A DNA stretch of 64,000 nucleotides from Curtobacterium poinsettiae. GTDB taxonomy: Bacteria > Actinomycetota > Actinomycetes > Actinomycetales > Microbacteriaceae. The DNA lies in the NCBI RefSeq assembly GCF_025677645.1, contig NZ_CP106879.1, positions 744,001 through 808,000 of the forward strand. The letters are read 5' to 3'. Under the pieces are notes generated by a model. The model made no database searches, had not been told where the DNA came from, and saw nothing but the letters and a program-made list of their open reading frames with translations. The translations under genes and the position numbers were made by a program. This document shows, piece by piece, positions 41,850 to 50,921 of this stretch (within the stretch, counting starts at the first letter, position 1; every line of letters begins with the position of its first letter).

Positions 41850-42311
41850 TCAGCGCGCGGTGCGCGTCCCGATCCGCGGCAGGACGAAGCCGAGCACGAT
41901 CATCGCGACGGCCAGGAAGGCGTGCAGCACGTTGTCCGCGCTGTTCAGCGGCACGAAGTTCGCGCCACCGGCCATGCCCGCGGTGAAGAGCCCGTAGACG
42001 AAGAGCACCGCGTAGACGATGCCGCCGGCGACGAGGTACAGGCGTGCGGAGGCTGCACGGCGGGCGGCGAGCAGCCCGACGATGCCGAAGAGCAGGTGCA
42101 CGATGTTGTGCAGGACGGACACCTGGAACAGGCCCAGGAGCAGGGCCATGGAGCCGTGGCCGGCCATGGACATCGAGCCCATGTTCATGGTGAGTCCGGG
42201 GATGAACCCGGCGATGCCGACGATCAGGAAGACGACACCGAAGACGAACGCGCCCCGCTGGGTCCACGTCGAACCGGAGGTGGTGCGTGCGGTTGCTGCG
42301 CTGCTGGTCAT
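41850..42311 (-). CDS. DUF4383 membrane protein
   Basis: 153 residues and four helices. Typical DUF4383 order: GAFVFGVVFLIVGIAGFIPGLT, a Met-rich loop (MNMGSMSMAGHGSM) before ALLLGLFQVSVLHNIVHLLFGIVGL, then YLVAGGIVYAVLFVYGL and the last helix with NVLHAFLAVAMIVLGF. The loop's methionines and histidine could bind copper, but that is speculation. Family function unknown. Confidence 0.85.
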   Translation of the reverse strand: MTSSAATARTTSGSTWTQRGAFVFGVVFLIVGIAGFIPGLTMNMGSMSMAGHGSMALLLGLFQVSVLHNIVHLLFGIVGLLAARRAASARLYLVAGGIVYAVLFVYGLFTAGMAGGANFVPLNSADNVLHAFLAVAMIVLGFVLPRIGTRTAR

Positions 42312-42389
42312 GATCAGCCCTCTTTTCTGTACGCGCCGCAGTGTGCGGCACACATGACATTCGGAGCGCTTCCCCGGACGGTTTGCAGG

Positions 42390-43022
42390 TCAGTGCTCGG
42401 CGGTCACGGCGGCGGTCACCGCGGTGGTCAATCCGCGCACCAGCAACGCCCGCGATCCGGCGGTCGCGGTGCTGTCCGGATCGCTCCACGCGGCGCGGGC
42501 GAGTCCGTCCACCAGGGTGATCACGGCGTCGGCGACCACGGGCACCGGCTCGGACGGCGCCGCTCCGTGCCGCGCGGTCCAGCGCTCGATCCCGGCGACC
42601 ACGCCGTCGCGCCAGAGCCGACGTTCGGCGTCGAGCAGGTCCCCGTCGCCGTCCGGGGCGAGGGCCGTCGCGCTGAGGGCCTCGAGCACCCGGAACCGCT
42701 CGGGTTCGCGCCGCACCAGGTCGAGGTACGCCGAGATCCCCGCCTCGAGCGCGGCGGCGAGGTCGTCGTGCTCGTCGGCGGCCGCGAGCACCGGCGGCAG
42801 GACCGCACGCGCCTGCCGCTCGAGCAGCGCGACGACCAGGTTGCGCCGGGCCCCGAAGGCGTAGTGCACGACACCGTGGGCGACGCCGGCGCGAGCGGCG
42901 ACGGCCCGGGTGGTGAGGCCGCGCAGGCCGTCGTCCCGCACGACCAGGGCGGCGGCGTCGAGCAGTTCCGCACGGCGGTCCTGTCGGCTGCGGTACCCGC
43001 GCGTCTGCTGCTGGTCGGTCAT
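42390..43022 (-). CDS. TetR-family transcriptional regulator
   Basis: 210 residues. HTH: RAELLDAAALVVRDDGLRGLTTRAVAARAGVAHGVVHYAFGARRNLVVALLERQ. The C-terminal domain is Ala-rich. It is divergent from a GNAT acetyltransferase gene. The 88-base intergenic region contains an imperfect dyad around 43066-43088 (AATCGGCC / GGCCAAAT), a possible operator. It probably regulates the GNAT gene and itself. Confidence 0.9.
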   Translation of the reverse strand: MTDQQQTRGYRSRQDRRAELLDAAALVVRDDGLRGLTTRAVAARAGVAHGVVHYAFGARRNLVVALLERQARAVLPPVLAAADEHDDLAAALEAGISAYLDLVRREPERFRVLEALSATALAPDGDGDLLDAERRLWRDGVVAGIERWTARHGAAPSEPVPVVADAVITLVDGLARAAWSDPDSTATAGSRALLVRGLTTAVTAAVTAEH

Positions 43023-43110
43023 CACAGGAAGCGTACGGGGCGCGTGCAGGACCGGACGCGAGTATGAAATCGGCCGAGTGGCCAAATCAGTGATCACCCG
43101 AGGAGTCAGC

Positions 43111-43725
43111 ATGGAGATCGTCGTCCGAGCAGCAGGACCCGCCGAACTCGAGGCGGCCGCGGCCGTCCTCGCCGAGGCCTTCGCCGACGACCCGGTCCTC
43201 GCCGAGTTCCGGCCGTCGCGACCCGGTGAGGACCGCCCCGCCGTGCTGACCGGGCTGTTCGCCGCGCTCATCCGGTCGGTGCCGATGCCCGCGCGACGGG
43301 TGGACGTCGCCACGATCGGTGACCGGGTGGTCGGCGCCGCCTTCTGGCAGGCACCCGGTCGGCAGCCCGGTGGCGTCCGGGCCTTCGTGCGGCAGGTGCC
43401 GGCGTTCCTCCGGGTCCTGGGGCTCGGCGGGGCGCTCCGCGCGGTCGCCCACCTGCGCCGCATGGAGCGCGCCCGACCGGCCACCCCGCACTGGTACCTC
43501 GCCGAGATCGGGGTGTCGGCGTCAGCGCGTGGTCGGGGCATCGGCGGACTGCTGCTCGGCCACGCACTCGAGCGCGCGGACCGGACGTCGGACGGTGCGT
43601 ACCTGGAGTCCTCCACCCCGGTGAACCGCCGGCTGTACCGACGGCACGGGTTCGCGGACGGCGCGCCGATCGCGGGGTTCCGCGCGGCGACCCCGATCAG
43701 CATGTGGCGTCCGGCCGCCGGCTGA
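43111..43725 (+). CDS. GNAT-family N-acetyltransferase
   Basis: 204 residues from the ATG at 43111 after GAGGAG. The acetyl-CoA binding loop is clear: WYLAEIGVSASARGRGIGGLLLGHALE (about residues 129-155), with the Q/RxxGxG/A element RGRGIGG. YLESSTPVNRRLYRRHGF closes the fold. The substrate amine is not evident. It is divergent from a TetR regulator, the usual layout for a small resistance-type acetyltransferase. Confidence 0.9.
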   Translation: MEIVVRAAGPAELEAAAAVLAEAFADDPVLAEFRPSRPGEDRPAVLTGLFAALIRSVPMPARRVDVATIGDRVVGAAFWQAPGRQPGGVRAFVRQVPAFLRVLGLGGALRAVAHLRRMERARPATPHWYLAEIGVSASARGRGIGGLLLGHALERADRTSDGAYLESSTPVNRRLYRRHGFADGAPIAGFRAATPISMWRPAAG

Positions 43726-43810
43726 TCCGACGCCGGGGGACACCGACCCTGTACCGGCGTGCACGAGCGCTGCCTACCGTCCACGGCACACCACGACGAG
43801 AGGAAACACC

Positions 43811-44167
43811 ATGGCAAGTGGAGTCGCAGCAGTCTGGGTCCCGGTCAGCGACATGGAGCGCGCCGTCGCGTTCTACCGCGACACGCTCGGTCTCACCGTC
43901 AAGGACCAGTCCGACGACTGGAGCGAGATCGACGCCGGCGGCCTGATGATCGGCCTGAACGGGCGCGAGTCCGCCAGCCAGGCGAGCGAGGGCGGCGCCG
44001 TCGTGTCGTTCCAGCCGGACGGCAGCATCGAGGACGAGGTCGCCTCGCTCAAGGAGCGCGGCGCGGACATCCAGGGCGAGATCAGTGAGCACCCGTGGGG
44101 CAAGATCATCCCCTTCAAGGACAGCGAGGGCAACGACCTGCAGCTCTACTCGCCGCCGCAGGGCTGA
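43811..44167 (+). CDS. Glyoxalase/VOC-superfamily protein
   Basis: 118 residues. Two beta-alpha-beta-beta-beta halves: VAAVWVPVSDMERAVAFYRDTLGLTV is the classic VOC start, and WGKIIPFKDSEGNDLQLYSP the classic end with the metal-ligand Glu region (EGNDLQLY). Members bind or transform small molecules (glyoxalase, dioxygenase, antibiotic-binding). The single-domain size suggests a dimer. It is probably monocistronic and ends at a strong hairpin. Confidence 0.9.
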   Translation: MASGVAAVWVPVSDMERAVAFYRDTLGLTVKDQSDDWSEIDAGGLMIGLNGRESASQASEGGAVVSFQPDGSIEDEVASLKERGADIQGEISEHPWGKIIPFKDSEGNDLQLYSPPQG

Positions 44168-44198
44168 CCCGGACGGGTGCGGGACGCACCCGCGGACG

Positions 44199-44238
44199 GA
44201 CGGGAGGCCCGTGGCGGCGCCGCCACGGGCCTCCCGTC
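44199..44238. terminator. Perfect 40-base palindromic terminator, GGAGGCCCGTGGCG family
   Basis: The arm GACGGGAGGCCCGTGGCGGC is followed directly by its exact complement. It separates the convergent VOC and LacI genes. It is the longest perfect member of a stem family found three times in this window. Confidence 0.9.
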
Positions 44239-44251
44239 GGTCTGCGGCCGG

Positions 44252-45274
44252 CTACGCGGACCCGCGCCAGACGACCTCCGTCGGCAACAGCAGACCGCGT
44301 GGACCGTCGTCGGTGCCGCCGATCTGCTCGAGGACCTGGTGCGCCGCCTGCTCGCCGAGCAGGCGCGCCGGCTGCCGCACCGTCGACAGCTGCGGGTCAC
44401 ACCGGAGCGCCCAGGCACTGTCGTCGAACCCGACCACGCCGACGTCACCCGGCACGCTCCGGCCGCTGCGCTGCAGGACGTCCATGGCACCGGCGGCGAC
44501 CGCGTCCGACGCGGCGAACACTCCGTCGATGTCCGGGGCTCGCTCGAGCAGCTCGCGCATGCCCTCGGCGCCGGCGGTGTAGCTGAACAGGGGGTTCCGG
44601 GCGACGAGGTCGGGGTCGAAGCGCTCGCCGAGTGCCGCGGTGAACCCCGCCAGACGGTCCTGGCCGGAGTCGCGGTCGAGCCCGGACGCGAGCATCCCGA
44701 TCCGGCGTCGACCGGTGTCGACCAGTCGCCGGGTGATCTGCTCGGCGGCGGCGCGGTTGTCGATGCCGATGTACGAGATGTTCGCGGCGTCGGACGGGTG
44801 CCCGACGAAGCACGCGGGCATGCCGATCTCCTCGATCGCGCCGGTGATCGGGTCGCCGTCACGGGCGGACAGCACGATGGCGCCGTCGACGAACCCGCCG
44901 CGCAGGTACTCGACCACGCGCTCGCTGTCGCGGGCGGAGTCGACCATGATCGTGACGAGCTGCTGGTCGGCATCGGACAGCACGGCGTTCGTGCCGATCA
45001 GGATGTTGCCGATGTTGGGGTCGTCGAGCACCACGACCGAGGGTTCGTGGACGATGAGCGCGATCGCCCCGGACCGCCGGGTGACCAGGCTGCGGGCGGC
45101 GGCGCTGCGCACGTAGCCGACACGTCGGACGGCGTCCTGCACGGCCTCGCGCGCCTTCGGGGACACGTACGGCTCGTCGTTGAGCACCCGTGAGACGGTG
45201 CCGCGCGACATCCCCGCTTCGTCGGCGACGTCCTGGATCGTGGCGCGCTGACGAGCGGATCGGACCTCGGACAT
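44252..45274 (-). CDS. LacI-family repressor of the galactoside operon
   Basis: 340 residues. The N-terminal LacI headpiece reads ATIQDVADEAGMSRGTVSRVLND, and a hinge AARSLVTRRSGAIALIV links to the periplasmic-binding-protein-like effector domain. It is divergent from a beta-galactosidase/ABC operon. Two identical palindromic operators of the classic LacI-GalR type lie at 45350-45365 and 45394-45409. It should repress the operon, and probably itself, until a galactoside-derived inducer binds. Confidence 0.95.
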   Translation of the reverse strand: MSEVRSARQRATIQDVADEAGMSRGTVSRVLNDEPYVSPKAREAVQDAVRRVGYVRSAAARSLVTRRSGAIALIVHEPSVVVLDDPNIGNILIGTNAVLSDADQQLVTIMVDSARDSERVVEYLRGGFVDGAIVLSARDGDPITGAIEEIGMPACFVGHPSDAANISYIGIDNRAAAEQITRRLVDTGRRRIGMLASGLDRDSGQDRLAGFTAALGERFDPDLVARNPLFSYTAGAEGMRELLERAPDIDGVFAASDAVAAGAMDVLQRSGRSVPGDVGVVGFDDSAWALRCDPQLSTVRQPARLLGEQAAHQVLEQIGGTDDGPRGLLLPTEVVWRGSA

Positions 45275-45320
45275 GGGGCAACCATATCCGCCACTGAGGA
45301 GCCCTCGGAACGCCTCGCAG

Positions 45321-45409
45321 TTGACAGGGTGCAGCCGCTGGTGTTTGATCTGGGAGCGCTCCCAGAAACATCCGGCCCGATCGGTCGTGCGGACTGGGAG
45401 CGCTCCCAG
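45321..45409 (+). promoter_or_regulatory. Promoter and twin LacI operators of the galactoside operon
   Basis: TTGACA at 45321-45326, a 17-base spacer, and TTTGAT at 45344-45349 make a good vegetative promoter. The palindrome CTGGGAGCGCTCCCAG follows at once (45350-45365) and repeats at 45394-45409. Centres are 44 bases apart, about four helical turns, so two repressor dimers would sit on the same face. Confidence 0.88.
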
Positions 45410-45488
45410 AACACTGGGTGGCCTTCGCCGTCGAAGGGGTCGCACGCGACCGAGGCGGCCGGGGTCGCCCCGATCAGCGAGGATCCCC

Positions 45489-47522
45489 GTGACGACCACC
45501 ACCCTGCCGACGACCGCCACCGGCGCGCTCGGCCTCGGCTCGACGGGCCTCGCGTTCGGGTGCGACTACAACCCCGAGCAGTGGGACCCCGAGGTGTGGG
45601 TCGAGGACGTCCGGCTCATGCGCGAGGCCGGCGTGAACCTCGTCGCGATCAACGTCTTCGGCTGGTCGCACGTCGAGCCGCGGCAGGGTGAGTACGACTT
45701 CGCCGCGCTCGACACCGTCATCGAGCTGCTGCACGGCGCGGGCATCGGGGTCGACCTCGGCACGGGTACCGCCTCGACGCCGCCGTGGCTCACCAGCCGG
45801 TACCCCGAGGTCCTGCCCGTCGTCGCCGACGGCACCACCCGCTGGCCCGGTGGCCGCCAGGCGTTCTGCCCGAGCTCCCCGGTCTACCGCGAGCACGCCC
45901 TCGCCCTGGTCCGTGCCACCGCCGAGCGCTACGGCGACCACCCCGCCGTGCGGCTCTGGCACGTGTCGAACGAGCTCGGCTGCCACAACGCGCACTGCTA
46001 CTGCGACGTCTCCGCCCAGGCGTTCCGCGGTTGGCTGCAGGCCCGGTACGGCACGGTCGACGCACTCAACGCCGCCTGGGGCACCTCGTTCTGGAGCCAG
46101 CGCTACTCCGCGTGGGAGCAGGTGCTGCCGCCCCGCGCGACGCTGTCGTTCACGAACCCGGCGCAGACCATCGACTTCGACCGGTTCTCGTCCGACGAGC
46201 TCCTCGGTCACCACCGTGCCGAGGCCGCCGTCCTGCGCGAGCTGAGTGACAAGCCCGTCACGACGAACTTCATGGTCGCCGCGCACATCACGGCACTCGA
46301 CTACTGGTCGTGGGCCGGCGACATGGACGTCATCGCGAACGACCACTACCTGGACCACCGCCTGCCCCGGCCGCACGTCGAGCTCGCCTTCGCCGCCGAC
46401 ACCACCCGTGGCCTGGCCGGCGGCGCCCCCTGGCTGCTCATGGAGCACTCGACGGGCGCCGTCAACTGGCAGCCGCACAACGTCGCGAAGGCCCCGGGCG
46501 AGATGCTCCGGAACACCGCGGCGCACATCGCCCGCGGCGCCGACGGGGTCTGCTTCTTCCAGTGGCGCGCATCCGTGCAGGGCAGCGAGAAGTTCCACTC
46601 CGCGCTGCTGCCGCACGCCGGAACCGAGTCGGGGACCTGGCACGACGTGGTCGCGCTCGGCGCCCTGGTCGAGCGGCTCGGCGAGCTGCGCGGCTCCCGC
46701 GTGGTCGCTGACGTCGCGCTCGTGTTCAGCTGGGAGAACCAGTGGGCGGCCGACCTGGAGGCCCACCCCAGCACCGCGCTCCGCTACCTGGAGCAGGTCC
46801 ACGCCTTCCACGCCGCGCTCTGGGACCTCGGCGTGACCGTCGACGTCGTCGCCCCCGGGGCACCGCTCGACGGGTACGCGCTCGTCGTCGTCCCCGAGCT
46901 GTACCTGGTGCGCGACGAGCACGCGGCCGTCATCGCCGACCACGTCGCCGGCGGCGGGCACGCGATCGTCAGCTGCTTCAGCGGCATCGTCGACGAGCGC
47001 GACCGGGTCCGCACCGGCGGCTACCCCGGCGCCTTCCGTGACCTGCTCGGCGTGCGGGTGGACGAGTTCCTCCCGCTCGCCGCCGACGCCACGATCGCGC
47101 TGTCCGACGGCACGACCGGCAGCGTCTGGTCGGAGCCGGTCGAGCTGCGCGGTGCGACGAGCGTCGTCGACTACGCCGAGGGCTCGCTCGCCGGCCGCCC
47201 GGCCGTCACCCGCAACGAGCACGGCGCCGGGACCGCCTGGTACACGTCCACGGTGCTCGACACCGGTGCGCTGGGCGGGTTCGTCCACCGCGTCCTCGAC
47301 GAGGCCGGGGTGCGCGCCGACCCCGCCGTCCGCCCCGGACTCGAGGTCATCCGACGCCGGGACGACACCCACGAGTGGGTCTTCCTGCTGAACCACTCCG
47401 ACCACACCGTCGAGCACCACGAGGCCGGCCACGAGCTCGTCGCCGACCGCCCCGTCACCGGGACCACCGCGATCGCACCCGGCGGGACCCAGATCATCCG
47501 CACCGACAGGAACCGCTCATGA
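45489..47522 (+). CDS. Beta-galactosidase, glycoside hydrolase family 42
   Basis: 677 residues from a GTG preceded by GAGG. The GH42 barrel starts GCDYNPEQWDPEVW. The acid/base Glu is near 162 in WHVSNELG, and the nucleophile is near 319 in WLLMEHST. Cysteines at about 127, 165, 170 and 172 (FCPSS, GCHNAHCYC) fit the family's zinc site. Trimerisation and C-terminal domains follow. There is no signal peptide, so it cleaves imported galactosides in the cytosol. The stop overlaps the first permease start (ATGA). Confidence 0.96.
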   Translation: MTTTTLPTTATGALGLGSTGLAFGCDYNPEQWDPEVWVEDVRLMREAGVNLVAINVFGWSHVEPRQGEYDFAALDTVIELLHGAGIGVDLGTGTASTPPWLTSRYPEVLPVVADGTTRWPGGRQAFCPSSPVYREHALALVRATAERYGDHPAVRLWHVSNELGCHNAHCYCDVSAQAFRGWLQARYGTVDALNAAWGTSFWSQRYSAWEQVLPPRATLSFTNPAQTIDFDRFSSDELLGHHRAEAAVLRELSDKPVTTNFMVAAHITALDYWSWAGDMDVIANDHYLDHRLPRPHVELAFAADTTRGLAGGAPWLLMEHSTGAVNWQPHNVAKAPGEMLRNTAAHIARGADGVCFFQWRASVQGSEKFHSALLPHAGTESGTWHDVVALGALVERLGELRGSRVVADVALVFSWENQWAADLEAHPSTALRYLEQVHAFHAALWDLGVTVDVVAPGAPLDGYALVVVPELYLVRDEHAAVIADHVAGGGHAIVSCFSGIVDERDRVRTGGYPGAFRDLLGVRVDEFLPLAADATIALSDGTTGSVWSEPVELRGATSVVDYAEGSLAGRPAVTRNEHGAGTAWYTSTVLDTGALGGFVHRVLDEAGVRADPAVRPGLEVIRRRDDTHEWVFLLNHSDHTVEHHEAGHELVADRPVTGTTAIAPGGTQIIRTDRNRS

Positions 47523-48433
47523 CCACCACCGCACAGTCGCCCAGCGCGACCCGACGACGCCGGGGCGGCGGGTTCCGCTACCGCCGCGCCATCGCGATCT
47601 TCGTCCTGCCGTTCGCCGTCCTGTTCACGGCGTTCTACCTGGTCCCCATCCTCTACGCCGTGTGGGAGTCGCTGCAGAAGATCGAGCGGCAGGGCACGTT
47701 CGGTGCCCCGACGCAGGTCTTCGGCGGTCTGAGCCAGTACGCCCTGGTGTTCCAGGACGGCGAGTTCTGGAGCTCGGTGCTCCGCGTGCTGCTGTTCGGT
47801 GTCGTGCAGGTGCCGGTGATGCTCGGGCTCGCGCTCCTGTTCGCCCTGCTGCTGGACTCCCCGCTGCTGCGCGGCAAGCGGTTCTTCCGCCTGGCGTTCT
47901 TCGCGCCGTACGCGGTTCCCGGCGTCATCGCCGCGATCATGTGGGGCTACCTCTACGCCCCCGACCTGTCGCCGTTCTCCGCGGTGACCTCGCGGGTCGA
48001 CCTGCTCGGCGGCAGCACCGTGCTGTGGGCCGTCGCCAACGTCGTGACCTGGGTCTACGTCGGCTACAACATGCTCATCATCTACTCGTCGCTCCTCGCG
48101 ATCCCGGCCGAGGTGTACGAGGCGGCGAAGCTCGACGGTGCGTCCCAGCTCCGGATCGCCCTGTCGATCAAGATCCCGCTCGTGGTGCCGGCCATCGTCC
48201 TCACCGCGGTGTTCTCCGTCATCGGCACCCTGCAGCTGCTGACCGAGCCGACGGTGTTCCGACAGTTCACCTCGACCATCTCGTCGACGTTCACGCCGAA
48301 CATGCTCGTCTACTCGACGTCCTCGGTGCCGAACTTCAACCTCGCCGCGGCGTTCTCGGTCGTCCTCGCCGTCGCCACGTTCGTCCTGTCGATCGGGTTC
48401 CTCCGACTGACCCAGCGGAAGGCCGCCGAATGA
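47519..48433 (+). CDS. Sugar ABC permease, MalF type
   Basis: 304 residues and six helices after a basic N-terminus. The EAA loop reads EVYEAAKLDGASQLRIALSIKIPLVVPAI (about residues 200-228), the site that docks the ATPase. It pairs with the MalG-type product of the next gene. No ATPase gene is present in this operon, so a shared MsiK-type ATPase encoded elsewhere is expected, as is common for actinobacterial sugar importers. Confidence 0.93.
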   Translation: MTTTAQSPSATRRRRGGGFRYRRAIAIFVLPFAVLFTAFYLVPILYAVWESLQKIERQGTFGAPTQVFGGLSQYALVFQDGEFWSSVLRVLLFGVVQVPVMLGLALLFALLLDSPLLRGKRFFRLAFFAPYAVPGVIAAIMWGYLYAPDLSPFSAVTSRVDLLGGSTVLWAVANVVTWVYVGYNMLIIYSSLLAIPAEVYEAAKLDGASQLRIALSIKIPLVVPAIVLTAVFSVIGTLQLLTEPTVFRQFTSTISSTFTPNMLVYSTSSVPNFNLAAAFSVVLAVATFVLSIGFLRLTQRKAAE

Positions 48434-49380
48434 CCGTCAACGCCCCGACCCAAGGTGACCTCGTCCGCGACGTCGGCCGACCGCTCGAGCCGAACCGGGC
48501 CTCCCGTCCGCACCAGCGCGGAGCGCGCGGTCCGCGGGAGAGCGTCATCTCGCGCAGCGCCGCGATGATCGTGATGGGGGTCTTCACCCTCTACTTCCTG
48601 CTGCCGATCTTCTGGCTGCTGGTCTCGTCCACCAAGACCGCCGCGAACTTCAACTCGACGTTCTCGTTGTGGTTCAGTGCCACCTCGGTGCAGGACTTCT
48701 TCGGCAACCTCGTCGAGTTGTTCACGCGCCAGGACGGCATCTACCTGCGCTGGCTGCTGAACAGCATCGCCTACGCCGGGGTCGCCGGCCTGCTCGGCAC
48801 CGTGCTCTCCGCGATGTGCGGGTACGCGCTGGCCAAGTACCGGTTCCGCGGCCGCGAGGTCCTGTTCAACGTGTTCCTCGGCGGCGTGCTCGTGCCGGCG
48901 ACCGCCCTGGCCCTGCCGCTGTTCCTCATCTTCAGCCAGGTCGACCTGACCGACACGTTCTGGTCGGTGTTCCTGCCGAGCATCGTCAGTCCGTTCGGTG
49001 TCTACCTGTCGCGGCTGTTCGCGGCGTCGAGCGTGCCGGACGAGATCATCGAGGCTGCCCGGATCGACGGCTCCGGCGAGGTCCGGACGTTCTTCACCGT
49101 GGCGGTCCGGCTCATGTCGCCCGCGCTCGTGACGATCTTCCTGTTCCAGTTCGTCGCCGTGTGGAACAACTTCTTCCTGCCGCTCGTGATGCTCCGCAAC
49201 TCGTCGCTGTTCCCCGTCACCCTGGGCCTCTACACGTGGAACTCGAGCGTGAACCAGTACCCGGACCTGCGCACCCTCGTGCTCATCGGATCGTTCGTCT
49301 CGATCATCCCGCTGCTCATCGCCTTCCTGAGCCTGCAGCGCTTCTGGCGCTCCGGCCTCGGCTCCGGCGGCCTGAAGTAG
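48430..49380 (+). CDS. Sugar ABC permease, MalG type
   Basis: 316 residues. The ATG overlaps the upstream stop. Six helices follow a ~35-residue cytoplasmic N-terminus. The EAA loop reads EIIEAARIDGSGEVRTFFTVAVRLMSPAL. GALVPATALALPLFL-type helix (GVLVPATALALPLFLIF) and the NNFFLPLVMLRN stretch before the last helices are MalG-typical. It forms the channel with the MalF-type partner for galactoside uptake. Confidence 0.94.
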   Translation: MTVNAPTQGDLVRDVGRPLEPNRASRPHQRGARGPRESVISRSAAMIVMGVFTLYFLLPIFWLLVSSTKTAANFNSTFSLWFSATSVQDFFGNLVELFTRQDGIYLRWLLNSIAYAGVAGLLGTVLSAMCGYALAKYRFRGREVLFNVFLGGVLVPATALALPLFLIFSQVDLTDTFWSVFLPSIVSPFGVYLSRLFAASSVPDEIIEAARIDGSGEVRTFFTVAVRLMSPALVTIFLFQFVAVWNNFFLPLVMLRNSSLFPVTLGLYTWNSSVNQYPDLRTLVLIGSFVSIIPLLIAFLSLQRFWRSGLGSGGLK

Positions 49381-49442
49381 CCCCTCGACCCGCACTCCTT
49401 CCCGCACCAGCTCTCCCCACACCACATCCGAACGGAAACAGC

Positions 49443-50780
49443 ATGAAGACAACGAAGTTCCTCAGCGTCGCCGCGATCGCCGTGGCCGCCACCGTGGCCC
49501 TCGCCGGCTGCAGCACCGGCGGCAGCAGCAGCGGGGGCGGATCCGACACCGCGGCTGCCAGCTGCAAGCCCTCGGACGGCAAGGTCACCCTCGACTTCAC
49601 GACCTGGGTGCCGAACATGGACAAGGTCGTCGCGATCTGGAACAAGGCCAACCCGGACATCCAGGTCAAGGTCTCGATCGTCGCGAACGGCAACAGCGGC
49701 ACCTACCAGAACTTCTTCAACCAGCTGAAGGCCAAGCAGGCGCCGGACATCGGCCAGGTCGAGTACGACACCCTGCCGGCGTTCCGCGTGCAGGGTGGCC
49801 TCGAGGACATCGGCGCGTGCGCCGGCATCAGCGACGCGAAGAAGGACTTCTCCGACGGCCTGTGGAACCAGGTGACCTTCGGTGAGTCGAAGTCGGTCTA
49901 CGCGGTGCCGCAGGACTCCGGTCCGATGGCGCTGTACTACCGCAAGGACCTGTTCGAGAAGGCCGGCCTCGACGCTCCGAAGACGTGGGAGGAGTACGCC
50001 GAGGACGCCGTGAAGATCAAGAAGCTCGGCGGGAACATCACCAACTTCGCCAAGGGTGACGTCAACCAGTTCGCCGGGCTCGTCTCGCAGGCCGGTGGCC
50101 AGTGGTTCGAGAACTCGGGCCAGGACTGGAAGGTCAACCTGAACGACGACGCGTCGAAGAAGGTCGCCGACTACTGGCAGGACCTGATCGACAAGAAGCT
50201 CGTCAACACCCTGCCGAGCTTCACCGACCAGTGGAACAGCGCCTACGACAGCGGCAAGGACTGGACCTGGGTCTCCGCGGTCTGGGGTGCGAACACCATC
50301 TCGAGCGGCGCACCGTCGACCTCGGGCAAGTGGGCCGTCGCGCCGATGCCGCAGTGGAAGTCCGGTGAGACCAAGTCGGCTGCCTGGGGCGGTTCGTCGA
50401 ACGTCGTCTTCGCGGGCAGCGAGCACCCGGCCGAGGCATCGAAGTTCCTGGTCTGGCTGAACACCTCGACCGAGGCGCTCTCCGCACTGAACAAGGAGGC
50501 CAACCTGTACCCGGCCTCGACCACCGGCGCCGACCTGCCGGCGCTGACCGAGGGGCTCGACTTCTACGGTGGCCAGAAGATCTACGAGGAGTTCGCAACC
50601 GCGGCGAAGGACATCCAGCCCTTCACCTGGGGCCCGACGATGACGCAGACCTACTCGGACGTCTCCGACGGATTCGGGCAGGCCGCGTCCGGCTCGGGCA
50701 CGTTGGCCGAGGCGCTCGAGTCCGGGCAGTCCAAGACCATCGCTGCGCTCAAGGCGCAGTCGATCCCGGTCGAGGGCTGA
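49443..50780 (+). CDS. Sugar-binding lipoprotein of the galactoside importer
   Basis: 445 residues. The signal peptide ends with the lipobox VALAGC (Cys 23), followed by a Gly/Ser linker. The mature part is a family 1 binding protein: LDFTTWVPNMDKVVAIWNKANPDIQVKV, APDIGQVEYDTLPAF, YYRKDLFEKAGLDAPKTWEEY. It captures the oligosaccharide for the two permeases upstream. It is the last gene of the operon, followed by a strong terminator. Aromatic residues in FTWGPTMTQTYSD probably stack on sugars. Confidence 0.94.
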   Translation: MKTTKFLSVAAIAVAATVALAGCSTGGSSSGGGSDTAAASCKPSDGKVTLDFTTWVPNMDKVVAIWNKANPDIQVKVSIVANGNSGTYQNFFNQLKAKQAPDIGQVEYDTLPAFRVQGGLEDIGACAGISDAKKDFSDGLWNQVTFGESKSVYAVPQDSGPMALYYRKDLFEKAGLDAPKTWEEYAEDAVKIKKLGGNITNFAKGDVNQFAGLVSQAGGQWFENSGQDWKVNLNDDASKKVADYWQDLIDKKLVNTLPSFTDQWNSAYDSGKDWTWVSAVWGANTISSGAPSTSGKWAVAPMPQWKSGETKSAAWGGSSNVVFAGSEHPAEASKFLVWLNTSTEALSALNKEANLYPASTTGADLPALTEGLDFYGGQKIYEEFATAAKDIQPFTWGPTMTQTYSDVSDGFGQAASGSGTLAEALESGQSKTIAALKAQSIPVEG

Positions 50781-50819
50781 CGGACGGCGGCTGACGTCGC
50801 GCGGTCCACGCGCTGACGA

Positions 50820-50863
50820 CGGACAGGAGGCCCGTGGCGGGATCGCCACGGGCCTCCTGTCCG
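50820..50863. terminator. Terminator of the galactoside operon, GGAGGCCCGTGGCG family
   Basis: CGGACAGGAGGCCCGTGGCG and its exact complement pair (20 bp) around GGAT. It separates the galactoside operon from the convergent zinc-uptake operon. Confidence 0.92.
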
Positions 50864-50921
50864 TCTCCGGGTCGTGTTCGGACGCCGTCGCGCGCTCGCA
50901 GCGCGCTCGTTCTCCTCGTCG

